Positions 16,812 to 23,773 of a DNA stretch of 64,000 nt are shown piece by piece. Below the pieces are notes generated by a model. The model made no database searches, was not told the origin of the DNA, and worked only from the letters and a program-made list of their open reading frames with translations. The stretch is from contig JAXLTC010000001.1 of NCBI GenBank assembly GCA_046330255.1, positions 1-64,000 on the forward strand, given 5' to 3'. Each line of letters begins with the position of its first letter. Positions within the stretch are counted from its first letter, which is position 1. The DNA is from JBBSBL01 sp046330255 (lineage in GTDB: Bacteria; Actinomycetota; Thermoleophilia; Solirubrobacterales; Solirubrobacteraceae). The translations under genes and the position numbers were made by a program.

Positions 16812-18001
16812 GCGCTCGGCGCGGCGGCGGGCACGCCGGCGTCGAGGAAGACCCGCTGCGCGGCCCCGACGCCCGCGCCCTGCTCGATCGGCCGGCCGAG
16901 GTCGGCGAGCGCCATCTCCAGGCCGGAGAGCGCGGTGATCACGTCGAACGCGCCGAAGTACCCGCAGTGGGCGATCCGCAGGATGCGGCCCTTGAGCTGG
17001 TTCTGGCCGCCGTTGGCGGTGATGCCGTAGCGGTCGCGCAGCAGGCCGGGGAGCTTCCCGCCCTCGATGTCGGCGGGCAGCTCGACGGCGGTGACGACCG
17101 TCGAGCGCTCGTCCGGGTCGCCGAAGAGGTCGAGGCCGAGGCCGGCGGCGCCTGCGCGGGTCGCGCGCGCCAGCAGGTCGTGGCGGGCGAGCACGTCGTC
17201 AAGCCCCTCCGCCTCGATCATCTCGAGCGCTACGTCGAGCGCCGAGATCAGCGTGACGGGCGCCGTAAAGGCGCTCGCCGGCGGGTCGGCGAGCTGGCCC
17301 TTGCGGGTGCGTTGCCAGCCGAAGTAGTAGACGGGCGCTCCGGGCCGAGCCGCGCGCTGCAGCGCGCGCTCCGACGCGCTCGCGAGACCGACGCCGGGCG
17401 GCGACATCAGCGCCTTCTGCGAGCCGGCGACGACGACGTCCACGCCCCACTCGTCCTGGCGAAGCTCGGTCGCGCCTAGCCCGGAGACGGCGTCGACGAC
17501 CAGCATCGCTCCGCGGTCGCGGGCGACCCGCGCCACGGACTCGATGTCGTTGACGATCCCGGTCGAGGTCTCCGAGAGCGTCGCGAAGACCAGCTCGATC
17601 CCGTCGTTGTTCGCGAGCAGGCCGTCGATCTCCGCCGCGTCGAGGCGCGCGCCCCAGCCCGGCTCGTAGCGCACGGTCTCGGCGCCGAAGACCTCGCACA
17701 GCTCGACCCAGCGCTCGCCGAACTTGCCGGCCGAGCAGGCGAGGACGCGATCGCCCGGGCGCACGAGGTTGGCGACGGCGGACTCCATCGCCCCGGAGCC
17801 GGTCGAGGCGAAGAGCAGCACGTCATTGGCGGTGCCGAAGACGCCCGGCAGCCGGCGCAACACGCGCTCGAAGACGGCGGCGAACGCCGGATCGCGGTGG
17901 TAGAGCACCGGCTCGGCCATCACCGAGCTGACGCGCGGGGGCAGCGGCGTCGGCCCGGCGGTCATCAGGATGCGCTTGACGAACGGGTTCGGCGGCGTCA
18001 C
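16808..18001 (-). CDS. class V aminotransferase (alanine/serine-glyoxylate or phosphoserine aminotransferase-like)
   Basis: PLP enzyme of 397 residues. It begins ILMTAGPTPLPPRVSSVM and carries FASTGSGAMESAVANL (cofactor phosphate loop), VVDAVSGLGATEL and the Schiff-base lysine in VAGSQKALMSPPG. This resembles the alanine-glyoxylate aminotransferase/PucG group. Because it is translationally coupled to serA by GTGA, phosphoserine transamination is the likely physiological role; serine-glyoxylate activity is an alternative. TACCCT lies 9 nt before the GTG, consistent with a leaderless mRNA. Confidence 0.88.
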   Translation of the reverse strand: MTPPNPFVKRILMTAGPTPLPPRVSSVMAEPVLYHRDPAFAAVFERVLRRLPGVFGTANDVLLFASTGSGAMESAVANLVRPGDRVLACSAGKFGERWVELCEVFGAETVRYEPGWGARLDAAEIDGLLANNDGIELVFATLSETSTGIVNDIESVARVARDRGAMLVVDAVSGLGATELRQDEWGVDVVVAGSQKALMSPPGVGLASASERALQRAARPGAPVYYFGWQRTRKGQLADPPASAFTAPVTLISALDVALEMIEAEGLDDVLARHDLLARATRAGAAGLGLDLFGDPDERSTVVTAVELPADIEGGKLPGLLRDRYGITANGGQNQLKGRILRIAHCGYFGAFDVITALSGLEMALADLGRPIEQGAGVGAAQRVFLDAGVPAAAPSA

Positions 18002-18048
18002 GGGCGGGGAAGGGTAGCTCAGCCCCGGATGGCGCTAGCCTCGGACGG
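18002..18048. promoter_or_regulatory. divergent promoter region, aminotransferase-serA versus metallo-hydrolase
   Basis: The 47-bp gap carries TACCCT on the minus strand (18011-18016), 9 nt from the aminotransferase GTG, and TAGCCT on the plus strand (18036-18041), 7 nt from the hydrolase ATG. Both spacings fit leaderless transcripts. No other motif seen. Confidence 0.5.
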
Positions 18049-18735
18049 ATGGGACTCTGCCGCCACGGCGAGCACCTCCACAGGCTGACCAGGCAGGGCT
18101 GGGTGAACGTCTACCTCGTGCGCGAGGACGACGACCTGACCGTGGTGGACACGGCGATCAGGGGCAGCGCGAAGCGGATCCTCGCGGCCGCGGCCGAGCT
18201 CGGCGCCCCGATCCGCCGCGTCATCCTCACCCACGACCACCCGGACCACGGCGGCTCCGTGGACGCGCTGCTCGCGGCGGCGCCGGGAGTTGAGTTGATG
18301 CTCTCGGCGCGGGAGGCGCGCCTGGCGCGTGGAGACCGCACGCTGGATCCCGGCGAGCCCGAGCCGATGAAGGGACGCTACGTGCGCTTCTCGGCGCCGG
18401 TGGCGCGCGAGCTCGAGCCCGGGGAGCGGGTCGGCTCGCTCGAGGTGGTCGCGGCGCCCGGGCACACGCCGGGGCAGGTCGCTTTCCTCGACACCCGTGA
18501 CCGCACGCTGATCGCGGGCGACGCGTTCACGACGTTCGGCCGCGTCGCGACCAGCGCGGAGCTGTACTGGCGCTTCCCCTTGGCGACGTCCGCCACCTGG
18601 CACAAGCCGACCGCCGTCGCCTCGGCGCGCGCGCTGCGCGCGCTGGATCCGAGCCGGCTCGCCGTCGGCCACGGACCGGTCATCGAGAACCCCGGCGCCG
18701 CGATGGACGCGGCGATCGCGCGGGTGAGCGGCTGA
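18049..18735 (+). CDS. metallo-beta-lactamase-fold hydrolase
   Basis: MBL-fold protein of 228 residues. It has the metal-binding signature LTHDHPDHGG, a downstream GHTPGQVAFLDT histidine, the bridging aspartate in LIAGDAFTTFG and a terminal GHG histidine (AVGHGPVIENP). These are the full two-metal ligand set. The fold covers glyoxalase II, lactonases and many thioester hydrolases, so the substrate is not assigned. Transcribed alone. Confidence 0.9.
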   Translation: MGLCRHGEHLHRLTRQGWVNVYLVREDDDLTVVDTAIRGSAKRILAAAAELGAPIRRVILTHDHPDHGGSVDALLAAAPGVELMLSAREARLARGDRTLDPGEPEPMKGRYVRFSAPVARELEPGERVGSLEVVAAPGHTPGQVAFLDTRDRTLIAGDAFTTFGRVATSAELYWRFPLATSATWHKPTAVASARALRALDPSRLAVGHGPVIENPGAAMDAAIARVSG

Positions 18736-18832
18736 GCGCCTCGGCGGGCGTCAGCGCAGCGTCGCTGCCGACTCGATTCCCTCTCGCCGTAACGCCCGTC
18801 GAACCCGGCGGTCGAACGAGGCCACGGACAGG

Positions 18833-19804
18833 TCACTGGCGCGACGCCGTCCGTGTGCGCCGGCGGACGGGAGCCCAATCCAAGGCTGTGACGTACGTGC
18901 CTCGCGGAGCGGTGAAGACGCGCCGAGCCGCGCGGCCGTCGACCCGCGAGATCCAGACCGTGCGCCCAAGCTGACCATCAAGGCTGCCTGGGCTACGCAA
19001 GAAGGCAAGCGAACCACCGTCCGGGCTCCACGCCGGGGTGCCGGCCCCGCGCAGGACGATGCGCGCGGCGGTCCGCAAGCTGCCTACGGCGATCCCTGTT
19101 CGTCCTGCGGCGGTCGCGAAGCCGAAGGCGATTCGGCCCCCGCCTGGACTGAAGCTGATCTTGGTTGAAAGCGCGCCGCGAACTGGCGGAGCGCACGTTC
19201 GCGCCCCGGGCAGATATGCGTACGCCGGCGGAACGAGGAAGCACGGCCCGCTGTAGGCGATCAGGCCACGGGCGGACAGGTCGATCGGCGAGGTCAGGAA
19301 CTCCGTGAGCGGCTCTGGCGCCTGATTCGTTCGCGATCGGTACAGGTCGGTTTGAAAAACCGGCTCGCCGCCCCCGTCGCCGGCCGGACTTAGAGCACGA
19401 GTGCCCTCGAAGTAAAGCGTCAGGCCGTCCCCGCTCCATACCGGGCTGGAGACGGCGAGCGCTCTATCCGCCAGCGCAGGCGGCACTGCCGGCGTGCCAC
19501 CGGACAGCCTCCCCACGCGAAGGGTGCCGTCCTGCGTGAGCACGAACCGGTCGCCGGCGGGTGAGACACGCAAAGAGTCCACGCTCGGGCATTCGCTCGG
19601 AGACGCGAACCGGCACCGGTAAACCGTGCGCGCTCGATGGTGCGGTCGGAAGGCAACAACAGCCGTGCGCGGAGCACCCAAGGTGGCGGGCGCAAGGCCG
19701 ATCACCAGCTCACCGTTCCTGCCGGGGAAGGCGGCCGAGGCGCTATTGGTCACCCCGAGCGTGGCCACGATCAGCGCCGTCGAAGCTAGAAGTAGGCACC
19801 TCAT
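18833..19804 (-). CDS. secreted beta-propeller-like (TolB/WD40-type) protein
   Basis: 323-residue protein with an N-terminal signal peptide (LLLASTALIVATLGVTNSAS, cleavage near ASA-AF). The mature part contains propeller-type repeats such as FPGRNGELVIGL, LRVSPAGDRFVLTQ, PVWSGDGLTLYFEG, ISFSPGGGRIAFGF and PAWSPDGGSLAFLR, as in TolB/PD40 domains. TACCTT lies 6 nt before the ATG. It stands downstream of the ilvC fragment on the same strand, separated by a hairpin. Function unknown. Confidence 0.8.
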   Translation of the reverse strand: MRCLLLASTALIVATLGVTNSASAAFPGRNGELVIGLAPATLGAPRTAVVAFRPHHRARTVYRCRFASPSECPSVDSLRVSPAGDRFVLTQDGTLRVGRLSGGTPAVPPALADRALAVSSPVWSGDGLTLYFEGTRALSPAGDGGGEPVFQTDLYRSRTNQAPEPLTEFLTSPIDLSARGLIAYSGPCFLVPPAYAYLPGARTCAPPVRGALSTKISFSPGGGRIAFGFATAAGRTGIAVGSLRTAARIVLRGAGTPAWSPDGGSLAFLRSPGSLDGQLGRTVWISRVDGRAARRVFTAPRGTYVTALDWAPVRRRTRTASRQ

Positions 19805-19836
19805 ACGTCAAAGGTAGTGAATGACGAGCTGGTGGG

Positions 19837-19875
19837 CGCCCGGTAGCCTTTACTCGGTCGTAAAGGCATGCCGGG
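19837..19875 (-). terminator. hairpin terminator downstream of the ilvC fragment
   Basis: Stem-loop with two perfect stems: GCCCGG/CCGGGC outside and GCCTTTAC/GTAAAGGC inside, loop about 6 nt. It follows the ilvC-fragment stop by about 10 nt and differs completely from the hairpin after the intact ilvC. Confidence 0.75.
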
Positions 19876-19885
19876 CTGCGGGGAG

Positions 19886-20454
19886 CTACCCGGCGTCGAA
19901 CTCGGTGTCGATCCAGTCCATCATCGAGCGCAGCTCGCGGCCCTCGCGCTCGACTCGGTGGTTCGACTGCTCGGCGCGCATCCGGCGGAAGCTCTCCTGG
20001 CCGGCGCGGTTCTCGGCGATCCACTCACGCGCGAACTCGCCCGACTGGATCTCCCCGAGGATCTCCTTCATCGCCTGCCGCGTGGGTTCGGAGATCACGC
20101 GCTTCCCGCGCGTGAGGTCGCCGTACTCGGCCGTGTTGGAGATCGAGTAGCGCATCCCCGTGATGCCCTTCTCGTACATCAGATCGACGATCAGCTTGAG
20201 CTCGTGCAGACACTCGAAGTACGCCAGCCGCGGGTCGTAGCCCGCGTCCACGAGCGTCTCGTAGCCCGCGCGGACGAGCTCGGTGACGCCACCGCACAGC
20301 ACGGCCTGCTCGCCGAACAGGTCGGTCTCGGTCTCCTCGCGGAAGCTGGTCTCGATGACCCCGCCGCGCGTCGCGCCGATGCCCTTCGCGTAGGCGAGCG
20401 CCAGCCCGAGCGCATTGCCAGTGGCGTCGCGCTCGACCGCGACGAGCGCGGGCA
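19886..20454 (-). pseudogene. ilvC: ketol-acid reductoisomerase, 3' fragment of a second ilvC
   Basis: The last ~188 codons match the C-terminal part (about residues 149-336) of the intact ilvC at 25729-26739, from PALVAVERDATGNALGLAL to SMMDWIDTEFDAG. I hand-counted about 38 nucleotide differences over ~566 bp, nearly all synonymous, with three or four amino acid changes. The N-terminal NADPH-binding Rossmann domain is missing; homology stops abruptly near 20454, where a different coding fragment on the other strand begins. The open frame continues upstream through unrelated sequence, so no functional enzyme is expected. Homology also stops at the stop codon, and the flanking hairpins differ. 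Confidence 0.9.
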
Positions 20455-20680
20455 GGTCGCGGACGACGCCACGTCGGTCGGCGAGGTGGACATCGAGCTG
20501 TTTCGCTCCCTCGGGCTCTCCGACACCGAGATCTTCGACGTGGTCGCCGCGGCCGCTGCCCGCTGCTTCTTCAGCAAGATGCTCGACGGCCTCGGCGCTC
20601 AGCCGGATGCGCGATTCGCCGAGCTCGAGCCCGCGCTCCGCGAGGCCCTCACCGTCGGGCGCTCGATCGCCGGGCGGTGA
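20455..20680 (+). pseudogene. carboxymuconolactone decarboxylase/AhpD-like, 3' fragment
   Basis: Open frame on the plus strand reading VADDATSVGEVDIELFRSLG, GLSDTEIFDVVAAAAARCFF, then SKMLDGLGAQPDARFAELEP and ALREALTVGRSI before a TGA. This resembles the C-terminal half of CMD/alkylhydroperoxidase-like proteins (recognised by eye; the active-site cysteines would be N-terminal and are missing). The 5' part is cut at the same junction that truncates the ilvC fragment. No start codon or promoter is associated with it. Confidence 0.5.
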
Positions 20681-20697
20681 TCCGGGGGGGGTTTCGC

Positions 20698-21369
20698 TCA
20701 GCGATCGACCAGTCGCGCGCTGCGCCACCCGCGGCCCGGGATGCGCCAGCTGACCCTCGTCCCTCGCAGCCGCAGCACCGGCGCCGCGAATGGGCCCCTC
20801 GACTGATCGATACGCCACGAGTCGAGCACCGCGACGCCTCGCTTGTCGAGCCGCTGCACCAGGCCGTCAAGGGTGATGCATGCCCACGCCGCCGACCCTC
20901 GAGCGTCGATGACGGGCGAGAAGACGCCGCGCTGCACCGAGCCGGTCTGGCCGCTGAGATCGGGCGCGGAGACCGGGCAGCGCAGCGAGCGGAACAGGCT
21001 ACGGCGTCGGCCGGAGCGTGCGTCGAGCTTCACGAGGTCGTCGGCCGGCCCCGAGCGCGTGTCCACCGCCCGGACCACGTAGAGCACGTAGCGACCCCCG
21101 ACGGTGTACGACGGGACGAAATTGCCGTCGGTCAGCGACGAGGAGTAGCGCCGCCCGATCAGGCTCAGGCGTCCGCTCGGCGCCCAGCAGGCGTAAACGC
21201 GGTCGTGGCGAGCGATGACCTGAGCCGGTTCGCCGACGCCACGTCCTAGGTGAACCCTGATTCCGCAGGCACCGCTGCCCTCTGCGGCCTCCTGAGCTCC
21301 AGTGATCGCGAACAACGCCGCCAAAAGCAACGCCGCAGCAACAAACGATCTGGTTCTTCTCCAGTTCAT
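20698..21369 (-). CDS. secreted protein of unknown function
   Basis: 223 residues from the ATG at 21367-21369, which overlaps the stop of the preceding gene (ATGA). Residues 1-30 form a signal peptide (WRRTRSFVAAALLLAALFAI, then TGAQEAAEGSG). The mature part has pairs of cysteines (ACGIRVHLG, VYACWAPSG, LRCPVSAPD, AWACITLDG) and strand-like repeats, similar in flavour to propeller-type secreted proteins of this window. Last gene of a four-gene overlapping operon (23535 to 20698). I do not recognise a family. Confidence 0.7.
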   Translation of the reverse strand: MNWRRTRSFVAAALLLAALFAITGAQEAAEGSGACGIRVHLGRGVGEPAQVIARHDRVYACWAPSGRLSLIGRRYSSSLTDGNFVPSYTVGGRYVLYVVRAVDTRSGPADDLVKLDARSGRRRSLFRSLRCPVSAPDLSGQTGSVQRGVFSPVIDARGSAAWACITLDGLVQRLDKRGVAVLDSWRIDQSRGPFAAPVLRLRGTRVSWRIPGRGWRSARLVDR

Positions 21370-21803
21370 GACAGTTTCGATGCCGCAACCGCCAGGTCGA
21401 GTGCTGCTAGCGTCGGCCGCCATCCTCGCTCCTCGCGTGCCGGCAGTCCCTGTTCCGGAGCTTTGGTCTCTTGAGAAATAAGCCGATGTTCCTCATCTAC
21501 CAGTGGAGTTGCGGACACCTCTAATGATCGGTCCAGCTTTAGCGTCTCGGCCCTGCACTGGCGAAGCCACATCTCAGCAACCAGGACGTCTCGAATGGCC
21601 CGAGAAGCGTCAAGATACTCTCCATAGTCCCGAAACTGCCCCGGCTCCGGCCGGGGCAACAGCGCTGCCAACCGCAACGCCAACCTGCGATGGTAAGGTT
21701 CATACGCCGCACCGAGTTCGGCTTCCATCGCGCTCGCGCTCGAGAGGCTCCCTATCCCTGAGCCAAACAAGGCAAGCACGGCGTCAGAGGGCAGTACCGG
21801 CAC
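21366..21803 (-). CDS. hypothetical protein in exported-protein operon
   Basis: 145 residues, no signal peptide or membrane segment seen. The middle (about residues 25-90) is predicted helical, including MEAELGAAYEPYHRRLALRL and YGEYLDASRAIRDVLVAEMW, while the C-terminus is polar and low in structure. It starts 8 nt after the hydrolase stop and overlaps the next gene by 4 nt, so it is a real operon member by arrangement. Base composition is lower in G+C than the flanking chromosome. No family recognised. Confidence 0.6.
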   Translation of the reverse strand: MPVLPSDAVLALFGSGIGSLSSASAMEAELGAAYEPYHRRLALRLAALLPRPEPGQFRDYGEYLDASRAIRDVLVAEMWLRQCRAETLKLDRSLEVSATPLVDEEHRLISQETKAPEQGLPAREERGWRPTLAALDLAVAASKLS

Positions 21804-21811
21804 GCGACTGC

Positions 21812-23023
21812 CTAGGCCTTACCGAAGGGATCCCACGCCAGCCAACCGCCGGCTCGCTCGCGAGCTGTCCCGGCGACCGAGTCGTATACCCAAAGCCCGC
21901 TGTCGAAACCGCCGACAGGACGATCGTCACTCCACACCTCATGCTGTGCCTGGGTCAGCTGGCGAGACCATGAGCTTCCACCGTTCGTTAGTCCCCAGTA
22001 GACCGCCCATCGCTGCAAATCCTCCGATTCCCCCGAATGAATGGCAAAACCACCTTCTGTAATCCACACGTAGCTACCCGGCCATGGCTGGCTGGCCGCG
22101 TCTAACATTGCTACCACAACACCCAATCGCGCCGACGGGGTCTGTCCATTCACGGTCACATAACGCCGCATGTCGGCGTAGTTGTGATGCGACCAGCCAA
22201 CAGGAACCCGAGGCTGCCAGTTGGCAAGCACGTTGAGCACCTGTTGGGTGAAGTCGTCATAACGAGTAGCCCTCTCTGAAGTGGTCGTTATATTGTCGTC
22301 CGTAGCCGGGCCTAACAGCCCAACGGAGCCGCCTGGCGGTTGCCCCCATGCGTGGATGACGTTCTCCGCGGTGAGCAATACTTGCGCCGCGAGGCAGGCC
22401 CCAGACAACGACTGAGGCCACCATAGGTTGTTCGGCTCGTTGAGCGGCTCCAGCAGGCTCATGTACGCTCCAAGCGAATTGCCGGCACCTAGGGCGAACC
22501 CACCCCAGGGCCTTCTTCCCGGCCCGAGGCCAGGTTTGTATCTCGCGACCACATAGCTCAGGAACCATGCGAACCATGACGACTGGTCTACGCTTGCAGG
22601 GGGCAATTGGGTTAGTCGCAACGGCCGGTCCGCCGGCGCGACGGCGTTATACCTTGTCACGGCGTCGGGGTCGGCGGCCCATAGCGGCGTTCCGTCGCAG
22701 TTGAGCGTGAGAACAACGTACACACCGCGGTCGTTGGCAGCTTTCACCTGCGCATCGAGATATGACCATGCCGGCGACTGATCCAAGGAGTTCCAGAAGG
22801 CCGGCACCGAACCTTTGGCAGTGGAGCCCGGGTCCGTGTTCTGTATTGCGGACCAACTGATCATGATCTTGACCCAGTTCGAGGACCGAGCGACGTAGTC
22901 GGCGTTGCTGGTGCCACCAAGCACGGTCAATAGACTACCGGTGTTTGCCTGGCCCGGTGCCGCAAGGTTGCCTTGCATCGAAAACAGCTTCTGGAGCGGT
23001 GGCCGCGACACGGTTACCACCAC
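21812..23023 (-). CDS. GH-A clan-like glycoside hydrolase (cellulase/GH5-type TIM barrel)
   Basis: 403-residue protein with features of clan GH-A: an early barrel strand WVKIMISWSAIQ, VYVVLTLNCDGTPLW, the acid/base signature LLEPLNEPNN (Glu196) and a candidate nucleophile in SYVWITEGGF (Glu323), the expected spacing. A histidine-tyrosine motif WSHHNYADM lies between them. It has no signal peptide of its own; the gene in front, overlapping by 10 nt, has a Tat signal. One sampled line (22021-22080) has 32 G+C of 60, far below neighbours, suggesting transfer. Start is the GTG at 23021-23023. Substrate unknown. Confidence 0.75.
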   Translation of the reverse strand: MVVTVSRPPLQKLFSMQGNLAAPGQANTGSLLTVLGGTSNADYVARSSNWVKIMISWSAIQNTDPGSTAKGSVPAFWNSLDQSPAWSYLDAQVKAANDRGVYVVLTLNCDGTPLWAADPDAVTRYNAVAPADRPLRLTQLPPASVDQSSWFAWFLSYVVARYKPGLGPGRRPWGGFALGAGNSLGAYMSLLEPLNEPNNLWWPQSLSGACLAAQVLLTAENVIHAWGQPPGGSVGLLGPATDDNITTTSERATRYDDFTQQVLNVLANWQPRVPVGWSHHNYADMRRYVTVNGQTPSARLGVVVAMLDAASQPWPGSYVWITEGGFAIHSGESEDLQRWAVYWGLTNGGSSWSRQLTQAQHEVWSDDRPVGGFDSGLWVYDSVAGTARERAGGWLAWDPFGKA

Positions 23024-23535
23024 CCTGCCGCAACGGCGATCTGCTCGCGTACAGGTACGCGACCATCCTCGACGAGCACTCCCGTCGCCAGCGCGACTAC
23101 GTGAAGTAGGGCGCGACCCTGCGGGCCCAGTTCGCTCCGTCCCCCTAGCTCGATCCGAAGCATATCCTTGAGAGCATCACCGCCGCGTTGAACCTGTCCT
23201 ATTGGCCCGATGGCGTCCAGCGCCTCGTCGGCTATCTGTCGACAGGTGGGACTCGCGGCGACATACCCCGATCGGAAGGTCTCAAGCGCAGCAGTGGAGT
23301 TCGTGCCAGGTCCGATGCCGTAGTCGGACACCGCGGCGAGGATAGCGAGGAACGCGCGGGTGCGATCGTCGCGTAGACCCAAACTGCTTGACGCCAACGC
23401 GTTAGTACGGCTGCCAAAGGCGAGAACAGCCGAAGCCGCAGTCGAGGCGCCCCACACAAGGGCACGCCGACGGGTCAGTCGGGCGCGAAACGATGTCGAT
23501 GCTCCCGCCTCAAGACTTGGCCGGCCTGGTAGCAC
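23014..23535 (-). CDS. Tat-exported small protein of unknown function
   Basis: 173 residues with a twin-arginine signal (LTRRRALVWGASTAASAVLA). The mature part is mainly helical (AFLAILAAVSDYGIGPGTNS, CRQIADEALDAI, LHVVALATGVLVEDGRVP), loosely recalling small Tat subunits such as gluconate 2-dehydrogenase subunit 3 or DUF5987, but not clearly either. TAGGCT lies 6 nt before the GTG start, so the transcript is probably leaderless and this is the first gene of the four-gene operon. Its end overlaps the hydrolase start by 10 nt in another frame; an ancestral single secreted protein split by a frameshift is possible. Confidence 0.65.
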   Translation of the reverse strand: MLPGRPSLEAGASTSFRARLTRRRALVWGASTAASAVLAFGSRTNALASSSLGLRDDRTRAFLAILAAVSDYGIGPGTNSTAALETFRSGYVAASPTCRQIADEALDAIGPIGQVQRGGDALKDMLRIELGGRSELGPQGRALLHVVALATGVLVEDGRVPVREQIAVAAGWW

Positions 23536-23609
23536 GAACCGAGCCTATCGTTGGGGTCAACATACCGTCCGTTGGCTGACAGTGCATGGCCTGGGTGAAA
23601 TCAGTCGGA

Positions 23610-23773
23610 GAGGATGTCCCGCTCGTCGTGGAACGTCGCGACGGCGGTCCCGGTGTGATGCTATGCGGTGGCGAGCGTAACGGCCTCCTTGGTCGGGATG
23701 GGGATCGTCGGCTGATCGAGCGCGCGCTCGATCGCGGTCACGAGCTTAGCGAGGTCGGCGTAGCCGATAATCC
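23610..23773 (-). mobile_element. decayed IS256-family element, left-end remnant
   Basis: Begins with a 24-nt copy of the terminal inverted repeat of the neighbouring IS (GAGGATGTCCCG, six variable bases, GTGGAA). Inside, the minus strand encodes a diverged transposase C-terminus, RIIGYADLAKLVTAIERAL followed by about 20 residues to a TAG at 23661-23663, comparable to KIIGVDHLAKLTLAVERDV of the intact element. The remnant stops at the RIIG codon, exactly where the intact IS begins. The rest of the older element is not found. Confidence 0.7.

Noticed and set aside
19886..20818. A 310-codon gene starting at 20818 and ending as ilvC
   Set aside because: Only the last ~188 codons resemble IlvC; the upstream part is antisense to the CMD-like fragment and to a non-homologous spacer, and the NADPH domain is absent.
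23600..23650. Minus-strand reading VATFHDERDILSD looked like a conserved protein end
   Set aside because: The same DNA recurs at both ends of the intact IS, so it is a terminal inverted repeat, not coding sequence.
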